From Anaeromyces robustus (Eukaryota; Neocallimastigomycota; Neocallimastigomycetes; Neocallimastigales; Neocallimastigaceae): a DNA stretch of 64,000 bases. Where the stretch lies: NCBI GenBank assembly GCA_002104895.1, contig MCFG01000032.1:65001-129000 (forward strand), written 5' to 3'. The translations under genes were made by a program, and so were the position numbers. This document shows, piece by piece, positions 32,130 through 44,900 of this stretch. The notes beneath the pieces are model-generated. The model was not told the DNA's origin. It saw only the letters and a list, made by a program, of their open reading frames with translations, and searched no databases. Numbering within the stretch: the stretch's first letter is position 1; the number at the start of each line of letters is the position of its first letter.

Positions 32130-32170
<41 letters not shown>

Positions 32171-35100
32171 ATAATAATATAATCTTTTTTTTTATATTTT
32201 ATTATATATAGTATGAATATAATGAGTACATAATACAATTTTTATAAATAATCTATATTCAAATTATACATAAATCTTTATACTTCATTAATATATTATT
32301 CTTTTTTTTATCCTATTATTTTTATTTTTCTTTTTTATTCATTATTTTTTATCTTTTTTTGAATATATAAAATATATATTTATTTTATTTGAAAATGCGG
32401 ATAAAAGAAACGGAGTTAAATAAAAAAAAATATAAAATTAAAATTAAAATTGTAATTATAAAAAGAAGATTCCATTAATATCTTGTTAATAATATGTAAT
32501 ATCTTTAATTAAAGAATCTAAAGTATTTTTATAATAATTATTGACTTTAATTACTATTTTAAAAATTTGAAATATAATCATCTATCAATATAGAATTTAA
32601 AGGTTCCAAAAAAATAGAATTTCTCTGTGACATATAATTTGAAATTAAAGAATTTAATAATACAATAAAAAATAATAAAAAATACATTACATTTCTTTAA
32701 TATTTACTTTTATAATAATTTTCAATGGAAAATATATATATATATTTTTTTTGAATAATAATATAATTTTATTTAATTACATTTGTCTAATTTAAAATTG
32801 TTATATTAAAAATCTTTTTTGGGGACAATACAAAAAAAAAATATATTAAAATAAAAAAAATACTATATGGAAAATCTATGAAAATCTATGAAAATTTTTA
32901 AAAATATAGTAATCAAAACTAAAAATATAAAAATAAAAAAATATAAAAATATTAATAATAGTTATAGTAATAATATCAATAATATTAGAAATTTACTCAA
33001 CACTTTCAAAGTATTTTTTATATAATCTATATAAAAAAATAAATTTAAAATTTAAATTTTTTTATGAGAAAAGAAAAAAAATATAAATATATAAATAAAA
33101 ATGAATTATTTTTATTAATATTATTATTATTATATTTATCATTCATATTTTTTTAATTTATATATTAAGTCATTTTCATTTTCCATTAAATAAAGATATT
33201 TTTTTATAATGAATAGAATCATTATTATTATAAATGTTGAAGGATTTGATGAGATCCTTGAATTTAATATTATCATTAGAAATATAATATATATATATAT
33301 ATATCAATTGTAAATGATGATTAATTGTGTCATAAACTATCGAGAAACATTTGGATTATTATTTAAATTTAATAAACTTTTTTTATTTATTATATATTAT
33401 TATTTTCTTTTCAATTTTCAAATATTTTATTGGATTAAATCAATTGTTTCAACCATGGAAAATTTAAAATTTTCCATGGTTGAAACAATTTTAATCATGC
33501 ATTGATATAGATTTATTTACTTATTACTATTTGTACATTATTCACCTATTTATTTTATTATGTATCAAGCTCATTTATTATTAATAAATTTGAAAAAATT
33601 CCTTTTTTCTAATTTAATGTGGCTTAATATTCAAAGTATGAATATTTTAATACAATAATTACAATAATTTCCAACAAAATAAAGTTAACACAAATAGTAT
33701 GATATTTAATATTAACACAAATGGTATGGTATAAAATATTAACACAATTAATATGTATTAAAAAAAAAATTTTTTTTATTCCATTTTATTTTATTTTATT
33801 TTATTTTATTTTATTTTATTTTATTTTATTTTATTTTGTTTTATTTTATTTATATTTTTATAATTATTTATATATATTTATATTATATGTATATTTTTAT
33901 TTTTTATTTATGTATATTATATAATAAATATATATATAAATAAAAAGTCAAAGTAAATTTACTTGGACTTTAACTTTGATATTGAGTAATTTAGTTTTAT
34001 ACAACAGATTTTTAATTTAATTTAATAATAACCCTAATTAATATCAATATTAACACTATTATTATTATCATATATATATTTGATAAGACTTTTAATAAAA
34101 TATAAAAATTATGCATCATCGGAATGAAAAAAATTTCATAATAGATTATACAAATTTGGAATGAAGAGTTACCATTTTATATAAAAAAAAGTGTTATGAA
34201 TTTCATATAAAAAAATGATTTATTAATATAATTTTTAATTTAAGTTTTTTCTTTGTATTATTATTATATTAATTTTTTTACCTTATTCTATTTTAGAATG
34301 CATATTTTAACAAATAAAATATATTTAAATTATTAAATAAATAAATGAAATCGAAATAAATATCACAAAAATATTAAAAAATATGATATAACATTATTAA
34401 AATATTATTATATATTATATTATATTATATTCAATAAATTTATATATTATATATTATATTAATATAAATACTATTATTTATTATATTATTATTTGTTGTA
34501 TTTTAGGTTATGACTCCATTGTTATCATTATTAATAAATCAATAAATAAATAAATCAATAAATAAATAAATGAATAAATGAATAAGTAAATAAGTAAAAA
34601 AATAAATATATAAGTAAATAAATAATAAACAAACAAACAAACAAGTAAATAAATAAATAATAAACAAATAAACAAATAATAAATAATAAATAATAAATAA
34701 AAAAATATTTGGTAATGCTGATAATGTTTGAAGGAATTTTAGATAAAAAAAAAGCAAAAAATGGAAATATGATTTTTTATTTATAATAATGATAAATAAA
34801 AAATATAAAATTATACATAAAAGTTATATTTTTTTTTTCATTATTTATACATTTTATTATCATTATTTTATTTTTATTTTTATCATTACATAAATTACTA
34901 TTTAATTTAATTATTGTTTAATTTTGTTTAAAGTTTTACTATTATATCATTAATAAAAAAAAAATAGTTAAACAAAAAGGTGTCCAAACTAAAATTAAAA
35001 AAAATGTTTAGAACAATTTTATTTATAAACTATGACTAATTATTATTGTTATTATATATTATTAATGTATTTTGATATATACAAAATTTAAAAAAATCAT

Positions 35101-36244
35101 ACAAAATTAAATTTATGTAAAACATTTTAAAAAAGGAAAAATTAACAGTATTTAAAAAAATAAAAAAAAAAATTAAAGTAATAAAAAATTATTAAAAAAA
35201 AAAAAATTAAAAAATTGATTACAAAAATGATAAAAGTTAACTTAAATTATTATGTTTAAGAGGATAGACCTTTAAAAGGTAAAACTGAAGCAAAAACATG
35301 AAAATCCTTTTTTTTTTTTTTTTTATTATTATAAATTATAAATTTTTTTTTAATTAAAATTTTTTTATACGACTTAATATTAATAATAAATAAAATTATG
35401 ATTAATAAAAATAATAATAAATAAAATTATTATTAAATTTATTATTAAAAATAATATTAAATTACTTCTTAAGTTAAATTTTTTATTTAGGAATATTAAA
35501 TTTTTATACCTTCATACATTAATACATTATTACATAATAATTGTATTTTGTTTAAAAAAAAAAAAAAAAGAAACACAACACAAAAAACAAAAAGGATTAA
35601 ATAATTATTAAAGTTAATTATTAATTATAAATTTTATTAAACAAAATTAGGTTAAAAAGAAAAACATAAAAAAAAAATTTTTTTGTTTTTATTTTTTTTT
35701 TGTTTTAATTTTTATAAATTAGTTTTAATTAAAATTAAATCATAAAATTATATTAAATCAATAAATTAAATAAATTAAATAAATTAAATTCATAAACTAA
35801 TAAGAAATAAATAAATACATTAATAATTAAACAAAAAAGTTAAATAAATCAAAAGTATTACAAAGAAATTAAAAAAGGATTTAATATTTTATGTAATGTT
35901 CTAATAAATGTTATTAATTTTTATTAATGGTATATTACATTTTATTCTAATATATAATCCACTTAAAATATTATAAAATATTTTCGTATTTTCTTTTTTT
36001 TTTAAAAATTTTGTATTTAAAAATTATTAATCAATTGTACATACACCATTGTTTAATTTATTTTTATATGAATAAAAATAAATGAATATATATTAAATAA
36101 ATAAATAAAAAAGTATTACATTTCAATGAATAATTAAATAAATAAATTTGTTACTCCATATAAAACAAAAAACAAACAAAAAAAAAACGGAAACAAAAAT
36201 AGCATAAAAAAAAAAACTATATAAAATGTTTAATATTCCTTATT

Positions 36245-36279
<35 letters not shown>

Positions 36280-36865
36280 TTTTTTTTATTTTATATATAT
36301 ATATAATATATATATATAATAGCTCAATAAAAAAAATAAATATAAAAGAAGTATTTTTGTTTAGTTAAAATAATATTTTTATAATTAGTTTTATTATAAT
36401 AAAACTGTTATAAATTATTGTTTCTTTTTAAAAATATGCATAGTACTTTTTTTATTAAAAAAAAAGGAAGTATATAAAAAAAATAAATAATAATAAAAAG
36501 AATAATAATAATAAATAATAAATAATAAATAATAAATAATAAATAATATAATAATAATACTATTTAAGATTATTTAAGAATAATATTTAAAAATAATAAT
36601 ATTTAAGCAAAAAATATAAATATTTAAGAGTGTAATAATAAGTATTTAATAATATAATCATAAACAATACTAATAATAAAACTTAAATAATTAAATACAA
36701 AATATAATTTTTTATTTTTGATATTTTTTTTATTAAAAATAAACTCATAAAAAAGTATATATATATATATTTAGTATTTAATTATTTTAATATATTTATT
36801 TTATTTTGGAACTTGAATTTGAATTTTTTAATAATACAAAAATTATTTTTTTTAAATATTAGCAA
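31961..36865. other. Gene desert
   Basis: About 4.9 kb of A/T-rich DNA without supported exons. It holds an ATT run (about 32127-32168), a TTTTA run (33783-33850), an AAAT-like compound run (about 34530-34705), a poly-T run (36249-36278) and a near-perfect palindrome at 33443-33489. An acceptor-like ATTAG directly before the ATG at 36866 suggests a 5' UTR intron for the next gene. Confidence 0.5.
33443..33489. repeat. Perfect 23-bp inverted repeat with 1-base centre
   Basis: The arms 33443-33465 and 33467-33489 are exact reverse complements around one A (33466), and contain attgtttcaaccatgg / ccatggttgaaacaat. Outside the arms, gattaaa / aatc continue the pairing imperfectly. It would form a cruciform or a hairpin in RNA. 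Confidence 0.95.
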
Positions 36866-38119
36866 ATGGTTAATTTCGGTAAACAAACATATGATACCAC
36901 TAAGATATGTGGTCAAAAACATTATGAAAACCCTATAGTAGGCTTTTTTGGAGAATTCCAAGATTCTTTCTTATATACATTTGTAATACAATTTGTTATT
37001 GTTATACTTATGCATGTAAATGTTGGAAAAGGAAAGTATTGGCGAGTTTTGACAATATCATCAATTGCAGGTTTAATGGGTGCTATTATTGAACATGGAA
37101 CATTAGGATATGTATGTTCTGAAGGACATAAAGGTGAATATCCACTTTATTCTTTAATGATTAATGAAATTTTTTGGATCATCAATGAATATTCTATTCC
37201 TTATCTAAATTTAATTAAAATGGAGGCATTTGCGAAAGGGAGATCCGGTGATATTATTAAATATGTTATTTATGCTTTAAATATTCCTTTCATGGTATTT
37301 AGATTTATGATCGGTTATGAAAGAATGATACGATACGACTTAAATAATAAAAGAACTGCTGTATTACATGGCTATGCTTTTGGTGTTATGGCTGTTGCAG
37401 ATATCCTTTGTACTTTTTGTATTCTCTATTTTGTTAGAAAATATAATCAACAAGTTGTTGCTGGTAACTCCGGTATTAATGGTTCTATCAAACATTCTAG
37501 TTATACAATTTTAATTATAGTAGATATTGTTTGTTCAATTCTTTCTATATTAATGGTTATCAGTAGTAAGTTTAGTATACCAGGTGAAATAGTTGTTCCA
37601 TTCCATTGCTTAAAGAACTCTTATGTATTAGTTTTAGCCTCTGATGCCATCATTTTCAAATATAGTGTAAATATTAATTCTACTAATGAATCTAGTGGAA
37701 ATTATGGTAATTATGGCAAAACTAGTGGTAATTACAACAAATCTGGAACAGGCAATAATTATGCTAATAATAGTAATAGTAATATTAATTACAATACCTA
37801 CAATAGCTTTAAAAATTCCAAAAATAAACCTCAAACTCCTAAAATGAATCATATAGCAGATATTTCAAGCAATAAAGGAAAATATAATTACAACAGTTCT
37901 CCATTTAATTATGTAAATTATGATAATGATATTAATTCTTTAATAAATGATAATGCTCACATGTCTAATAGTAGAAGTATTGTTAAAAATTATACAAATA
38001 TTAAAGTTCCTTCTAATACTTTTAATCCAAATACATTCTATGCTAATTCACCTGACAGTGATTCTACCTATGTACATCAAGATTTAAAAACTCAAAATTT
38101 CGGTTTCTTAAATCATTGA
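36866..38119 (+). CDS. Orphan seven-transmembrane protein, single coding exon, 417 aa
   Basis: A continuous frame with seven hydrophobic helices at about 33-52, 59-80, 93-115, 131-150, 165-190, 212-233 and 245-265, after a short N-terminus (KQTYDTTKICGQKHYENPI). Cysteines at 15, 83 and 248 and charged residues inside helices 2 and 3 (IIEHG, INEIFWIINEY) may be functional. After helix 7 comes a cytoplasmic tail of about 150 residues rich in Asn, Ser, Tyr and Gly, typical of AT-rich genomes. I do not recognise a GPCR class motif; it may belong to a lineage-specific receptor-like family. The ATG follows AGCAA, with an intron acceptor immediately upstream. Its 3' end faces the cyclase gene. Confidence 0.8.
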   Translation: MVNFGKQTYDTTKICGQKHYENPIVGFFGEFQDSFLYTFVIQFVIVILMHVNVGKGKYWRVLTISSIAGLMGAIIEHGTLGYVCSEGHKGEYPLYSLMINEIFWIINEYSIPYLNLIKMEAFAKGRSGDIIKYVIYALNIPFMVFRFMIGYERMIRYDLNNKRTAVLHGYAFGVMAVADILCTFCILYFVRKYNQQVVAGNSGINGSIKHSSYTILIIVDIVCSILSILMVISSKFSIPGEIVVPFHCLKNSYVLVLASDAIIFKYSVNINSTNESSGNYGNYGKTSGNYNKSGTGNNYANNSNSNINYNTYNSFKNSKNKPQTPKMNHIADISSNKGKYNYNSSPFNYVNYDNDINSLINDNAHMSNSRSIVKNYTNIKVPSNTFNPNTFYANSPDSDSTYVHQDLKTQNFGFLNH

Positions 38120-38236
38120 AGGAAATGATTTAAAAATAAAATAAAATAAAAATAAAAATATAAAATAAAATAGAGTATAAAACATTTAAATTAAAATAAA
38201 TAATTAATTTATTTTAAATTATTAAAAAATAATTAT

Positions 38237-38275
<39 letters not shown>

Positions 38276-39179
38276 AAGAAAAATAAATAATAATAATTTA
38301 TAAATGTATAAATAAATATATATAATGTTTTATTATTATTAAATATATATGTTATTTTTCTTTTCTTTTTTTTTTTTTTTAAAAAAAAAATAATAATTAA
38401 AAAGATTATATATATATATATTGTTTATAGAAAAAAAAAATTCAATGTGTTTTTGTTTTTATCATTTTTTTTAAAAAAAAAACAAAAGCCAAAAAAAACA
38501 AAACAAAACAAAAATAGAAAATCAAAAAAAAAAAAAAATAAATAAAACAAATTAAATAAATAAATAAATAATCTAACAATAAAATATAAAAAATAAATAA
38601 AAAAATAAAAATAAAAACCAAAAAAAAAAGAAAGAAAAAAAAATAAATATTTATTATTATATATATATATGTGTCTTTTTTTTTTTTTTTTTTTTTTTTT
38701 TTATTGTTGGTTTTGGTTTTGGTATTGTTTTTAGATATACATAAATATGAATTGATAAGTATTCTTTGCTATTAGTTTTATAATTAATGTATAACGTATT
38801 GATTATTTTATAAAAATGTAAATCTCAAATATTTTTTTATTTTCACTAGTTAATATATCAAAATGAATGAGTAATAAATAAATACAAAATATTTTAAGAT
38901 TTTCATTTTTAATAAAATAATCAATCAAACTATTTAATCACTTGGAATTAAAAATCTGTCATATATTTGTGTAACCTATCAAAAGAAAAAAAGAACAATA
39001 CAAAAATTATTTTTATCAATCGAAAATTAATTTTTTTTTTTTTTTTCTAATAAAAATAAAAATATGTATCATAAGATGAATTAATTAAAAATTAAAAATA
39101 ATTAAAAATTAAAAATAATTAAAAATTAAAAATTAAAAAATTAAAAAATTAAAAATTAAAAATTAAAAAATTAAAAATT

Positions 39180-39222
<43 letters not shown>

Positions 39223-39498
39223 GCACACAATTTAAAAATTAAACAAAATAAAAAATTAAAAACAAAAAAAAAAGGAGAAAGAAGTTAGTTTTATGGTTTA
39301 GTTTTGAAAATTAATCTAGTTACTAAAAATTAATCATTAAGAAAAAATTTTAAAAATATATATATTTTTTTATTTTTTTAGTTGAATAATATTCATATGA
39401 AAAATATATATATTTATATTAATTAATAAAAAAAATATAAATATATAAATGAAAAATATAATTGAAAAAAATTAAATAGAATATTAAAAAGCTATACA

Positions 39499-39549
<51 letters not shown>

Positions 39550-39781
39550 AAGAAATAAAAGTTATATATATGAATAAATAAAAAAATTTTTTTTTTGAAA
39601 TGATTTTGCTATTATTTTCTTATTATATATATATATTGATATTGATTGTGAAGAATATATAATAGATATATAATATATATATATATAAATTATTAATAAT
39701 TACAGTATTAACTCATTGTAAATAACAAGTAAATTAAATAATTACTCTTTTAATATATTTTATTTTATTTTTAATAATAAT

Positions 39782-39818
<37 letters not shown>

Positions 39819-40466
39819 GTAATATTTCTCATAGTAAAAATCATGAATCATTAAAAAATAATATTAGATTTAGAAATAAAGAAATAAATAATATAGAAGG
39901 ATTAATTAAAAAGAAAAACAATATATTTTTATTTTTATTTTTATTTTTATTTTTATTTTTATTTTTATTTTTATTTTTATTTTTATTTTTATTTTTATTT
40001 TTATTTTTATTTTTATTTTTATTTTTATTTTTATTTTTAATTAGTATTTATTGTATATTGCTTAATTATGTTTTATAATGATTTTTAATAGGCATATGTA
40101 AAAATTAATAATTATAAAAGAAAAAAGGTAATACTTATTATATATACAATAATATTTAATATATAATAATAATAAATAAAAAAAAATTTTTTATATATAA
40201 GAAAAAATATATTTATAAAAAAGTTCCTGTTTTTTTTTTTTTTTTTATATTATAAATATTATTAACATTGTATTTATTATAATATATATTAATAGTATTA
40301 TTGTATTATAAATATTTTTTTTTATTTTTTTTTTATTTTAAATATTTTTTATTTTTTTTTATTTTAAATATTTTTTTTTTTATTTTTTTTTATTTAAATA
40401 TTTTTTTTTATTTTTTTTGTTATATTTTATTATTTTTATTAATATATATTTTAATATTATATAATT
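38120..40466. repeat. Convergent intergenic region of simple repeats
   Basis: About 2.3 kb between two convergent genes. It contains poly-A (about 38241-38273), poly-T (about 39184-39219), an AATT/AAAAATT compound block (39080-39180), (AAAT)n (39499-39551), an AAT run (39785-39817) and TTTTTA hexanucleotides (about 39926-40038, about 19 copies). A short frame at about 39784-39925 (Asn run, then SNISHSKNHES) is noted but unsupported. Confidence 0.8.
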
Positions 40467-41680
40467 TTAATCATCTTCATCAACAACTAAATAACCATTA
40501 AAACCAATTTCTTTAATAGTTTTTTCCAGAAATTCGTATTTAACTTCGTTACAAGTCTGTTCATATACAGACTGAGAAACATGAATACGATTTACAACCC
40601 CATGACTTTCTAGTAAAGTTGCTTTATCAATAGCATCACCAAAAACTTCAAATTTAAAACGTTTTTGACCTCCAATAACTCCTGCAAAAACATATCCACT
40701 ATAAACACCAACTCGAATATCTACATGTGGAAATATTTTAAGATTTAAGCTGGAATGACCATTGGTATTATTATTATAATTACTATTACTATTACTAATG
40801 TTATTATTAGTGTTATTAAAGGATTTTATATCAAAAGGAGCAAATTGAGATATAGGTGAACTTGGATTTGAAAAACTCTGGCTTCCTTTTAATGTTGAAT
40901 TAATATTATCAATTCCATGTGTTTTATGTTTTTGAAGATTATCATTATTAAATAATAAAAAGTTACTTCTTCTACTTGTACTACTACTGTTGTTATTATT
41001 TGTATTACTTGTATTATTATTATTATTATGATGATGATGATGAAGATGACCAACATTAATATTAGCTTGTGAATAGCTTTCATAAACATCAAGAGGTTTA
41101 AGTTTTGTATTACCTACAGCAGCATCATAAATATTATATGGTTCAGATATATCTTTCTTCAATAAACTAATATTTGGTGTTAAATTAGTATTATTTTTAG
41201 ACATAATAATATCAATATCATGAAGTTCATTAAATTTTTTGGTTACTTTTAAAACTTCTCTTGAAAAATTTATCATTTTAATAGCATGATCACTACATGG
41301 ATAAGGACATCCAGCTCCTGCTTGATAAGCATCACCAATAGTTTGATATTTTTCAATACCATTAATACATAAATTATCAAATTCAGAAAAAATTTCATTC
41401 AATAAAGCAATAACATCTTGTGGTGAAAGATTTGAACTAAGTTTAGTAAAATTAACCACATCCATACAAAAAATGGTTACTCCATCAAATCTTCTAGCTC
41501 TCCAACTACTAATATTTTCTTTACATAATTCATGTACAACAAATTCTGGTAAACAATTATATAAAAGTTGTAATGATTTTTTATCTTCACTTCTGGCTAC
41601 ATTATGTTGATGAATTACAGTTTTTCTTAGTACAAACTATACGGGAAAATTAATATAAAAATAATAACAAAATTTTATTA

Positions 41681-41725
<45 letters not shown>

Positions 41726-41825
41726 TATTATTTATTATTTATTATTACTATAATCATTATTATTTATTATTATTTATATTATTATTATTTATTATTATTT
41801 ATATTATTATTTATTATTATTATCA

Positions 41826-41895
<70 letters not shown>

Positions 41896-41913
41896 ATTAT
41901 TATTATTATTAAC

Positions 41914-41978
<65 letters not shown>

Positions 41979-44900
41979 ATTATTATTATTATTATTATTT
42001 ATTATTATTAACAAAAAAATAATATTCCCCCTTTTTTTTAATGTATGAATATTTATACTAATATTATTTAAATGATACATATATACATACCTTTACTCTA
42101 TTTTGCATTTCTTTTCCAGAAAGAAATACTAATAATAAAATTGTGAATGGTATAGAAATCATAATAAACTGTACAAAAGCTCTGAAATTATATTTAATAT
42201 ATATACAGATGGATATTGTGATTATATATGTTACAGCTAAACTACTATGAACAATAAGTGGTAATTTATGAAATATATTAGCTAATAATACTAAAAATAT
42301 AAAATATGATTCAATATGATATCCATGAAAAATAATAAATATTGACATTCCATAAACATAAATAATATTACTGGTATATAAAAAGTAATTCATTTTTGGT
42401 TTAAATGTCATAAAAAAGGAATTCAATATTAATAATAAGGTTGTAAAAAAGAAAAGCCCTAATAATACTAAGAATAATGGGTGAATAATTATATCCCATA
42501 ATTGAGTAAAATTATTACTGATAGTATTTTTTTCACCATAAATAAAATTGAATGATTTATTATGATCATAACTATAATCATAAAATTTAAAACAAACTGG
42601 TAAAATAAAAAGTAATAAAAAGATAGGATAAGTTATACTTTTTTTCAATTGAGCTAAAGGTGAATATTGTTTTCTTAAAGAATTTTGATATACTTTTTCT
42701 AAATTACGTTCTTTAAAAATATGTGTAAATCTATACATAACCGTTTTAGCAATAGTATGATAGTATTGTTCATCTTCTATTTTTTCTAATTCTTTAGAAA
42801 TAGTATCAATAATTCCAGTTATATCTAAATCTTTATTAGGAACATTAAAATTAATCTTGGCATTTTTGATTTCATTTGTCTTTATAGAACTATTTCTTTG
42901 AGAACTACCTTTACTTCTCTCTTTCATAATAGATTTTACGGGACTAGTAGGAGAAGATTGTGATGATAATTGTTGTTGTTGTATTTGTGGTATATTAATA
43001 ATGAATTCACCGTGACTATTATTATTATCATTATTATTTTCATAATTATAACTACCATTATCATTATCATTATTATTATCATCATTATCATTGTTATCAT
43101 TATCATTGTTATCATCACTATCATTATTATTATCATTATCATTAATTTCATTATTACTATCATTTATAGTAATTTTTGTGTCATTTATATTATTATTTGA
43201 ATCTAAATTGGTTTGTTGAATTCCAGGTGATAATTCATCACTATCAATCATTGCTGTTTTCATAATTGATCCATTTTCACTACAATTTTCTATTTCATCA
43301 GCTGGTAATTCAATAATATTTTCACCAATATTTTTACTAGTTTTCCTAGATTTACAACATTTGATAGTACTTCCGGTATCAATACTTTTCCTTGTATCAT
43401 TTTCAACAACAGTATTACTCCTTTCTCTATCTCTTTCTTTATCTTTCAAAGAAATAGTATCAGACATAAAACTAATTCTTTTTTTTGCAGTAGAATTAGT
43501 TTGAACTGTTTGTGTGGTATTTTTTGAAAGTTTTGAAATTTTTCTATTTAAAGTTTCTTCTTCTCCTGCATATGACATTGATTCATTACTTTCCTTTGAT
43601 GGAATATCTTTAAGATTATCTTCTTGATAATTTAAATTTTCAATATTATCCAAACTATTATCAGATAAAATTTTTGTTTGATCATTATTTTCTGTTGATT
43701 CATTTTCCTTACTGCAATATACAGAATTTGAAAATAAATTTACAACATTTTCACTTTGAACAGATGAATGTTTATTTCGTCTGTCATAAATATTCTTATT
43801 ATTATTATTATTATGATTATTATTACTTATATCACATGATCCAATTAATCTTTTAGGTCTATTTGCTTGAAGTCTATGATCTGAATTATTTATATCATCT
43901 ATATAATAATCTGACATTTTTGTATTTGATATATTTTTATTATGACTACCACTACCAGATACAGAGGAATCAGCATTATAATTTCCTACAATTCCCTCAG
44001 CTTCCATATTATTACTGTAATTATTTCTTGATCTTCTATTTACATTTCCGTTGCCATTACTATTACCATTACCATTACCATCACAATTTAACCCAGAATT
44101 TGATAAGAAAAAACTTTTATTACTAGAAATATTGATACTACTTTTTAAAGTATTTTGTGAAATATTCACATTAACTAAATTTAATTCTGTACCACCAACT
44201 AAATTTCCTTTACGAGCTAAATTATTTTCAGATTTTTGTTTAAATGAATGAAATGATTTAAATATACTCTTTTTTTTCCTACTAGTTTTAGAAAGTTTAT
44301 TTTCAATAACACCTGTACCATATTCAGAAAGACAATCCGCACTTAAATTAGTTTCATTACTATAACATGAACAAACATCCGTTGAATTAAAAGATCTATT
44401 ATTTTCATGAGCATATTTAAGATTATATAAAGGAAAATTTTTATGACTTGCAGATGGATTTATATCTTCATTCAAACCTTTTGGTTTTGTACTTGGTGTT
44501 CTACTTTTTGAAAATTGGTATGATTTTGTTCGATTAAGAATACCTTTAATTAATGAAGGTCTTTCTCTACCATCAGAATCATAAATAATATCACTATCAA
44601 TATTTTCTTCATTTTCTTCATTAAGAAAATTTGTATTACGAACTTCAGTATTATTTAAAGAATTTAATGATTCATTCGTTATACTTTGAAGATTTTGAAT
44701 TTGATCATAATTTGTTAAAACATTTTGAATTTGTTGATTTAAATTATGAACAATTTCATTATTAATATGATTATGAATTTTATTATTATCCGATATCTTT
44801 TTATTTCCTTGATTAGAAACTGAACGATTTAACATATTTAATTCAAAAATATTAAAAGATGAATTACTTATTGAATTATTATCATCTTCAAAGTCACTAT

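Noticed and set aside
33314-33505. Small frame spanning the palindrome
   Set aside because: No domain and hydrophobic A/T-codon composition; the palindrome rather than the frame is the signal.
42936-44251. Several plus- and minus-strand frames inside cyclase exon 8
   Set aside because: They are shadows of the long in-frame exon; composition is I/M/N or L/Y only.
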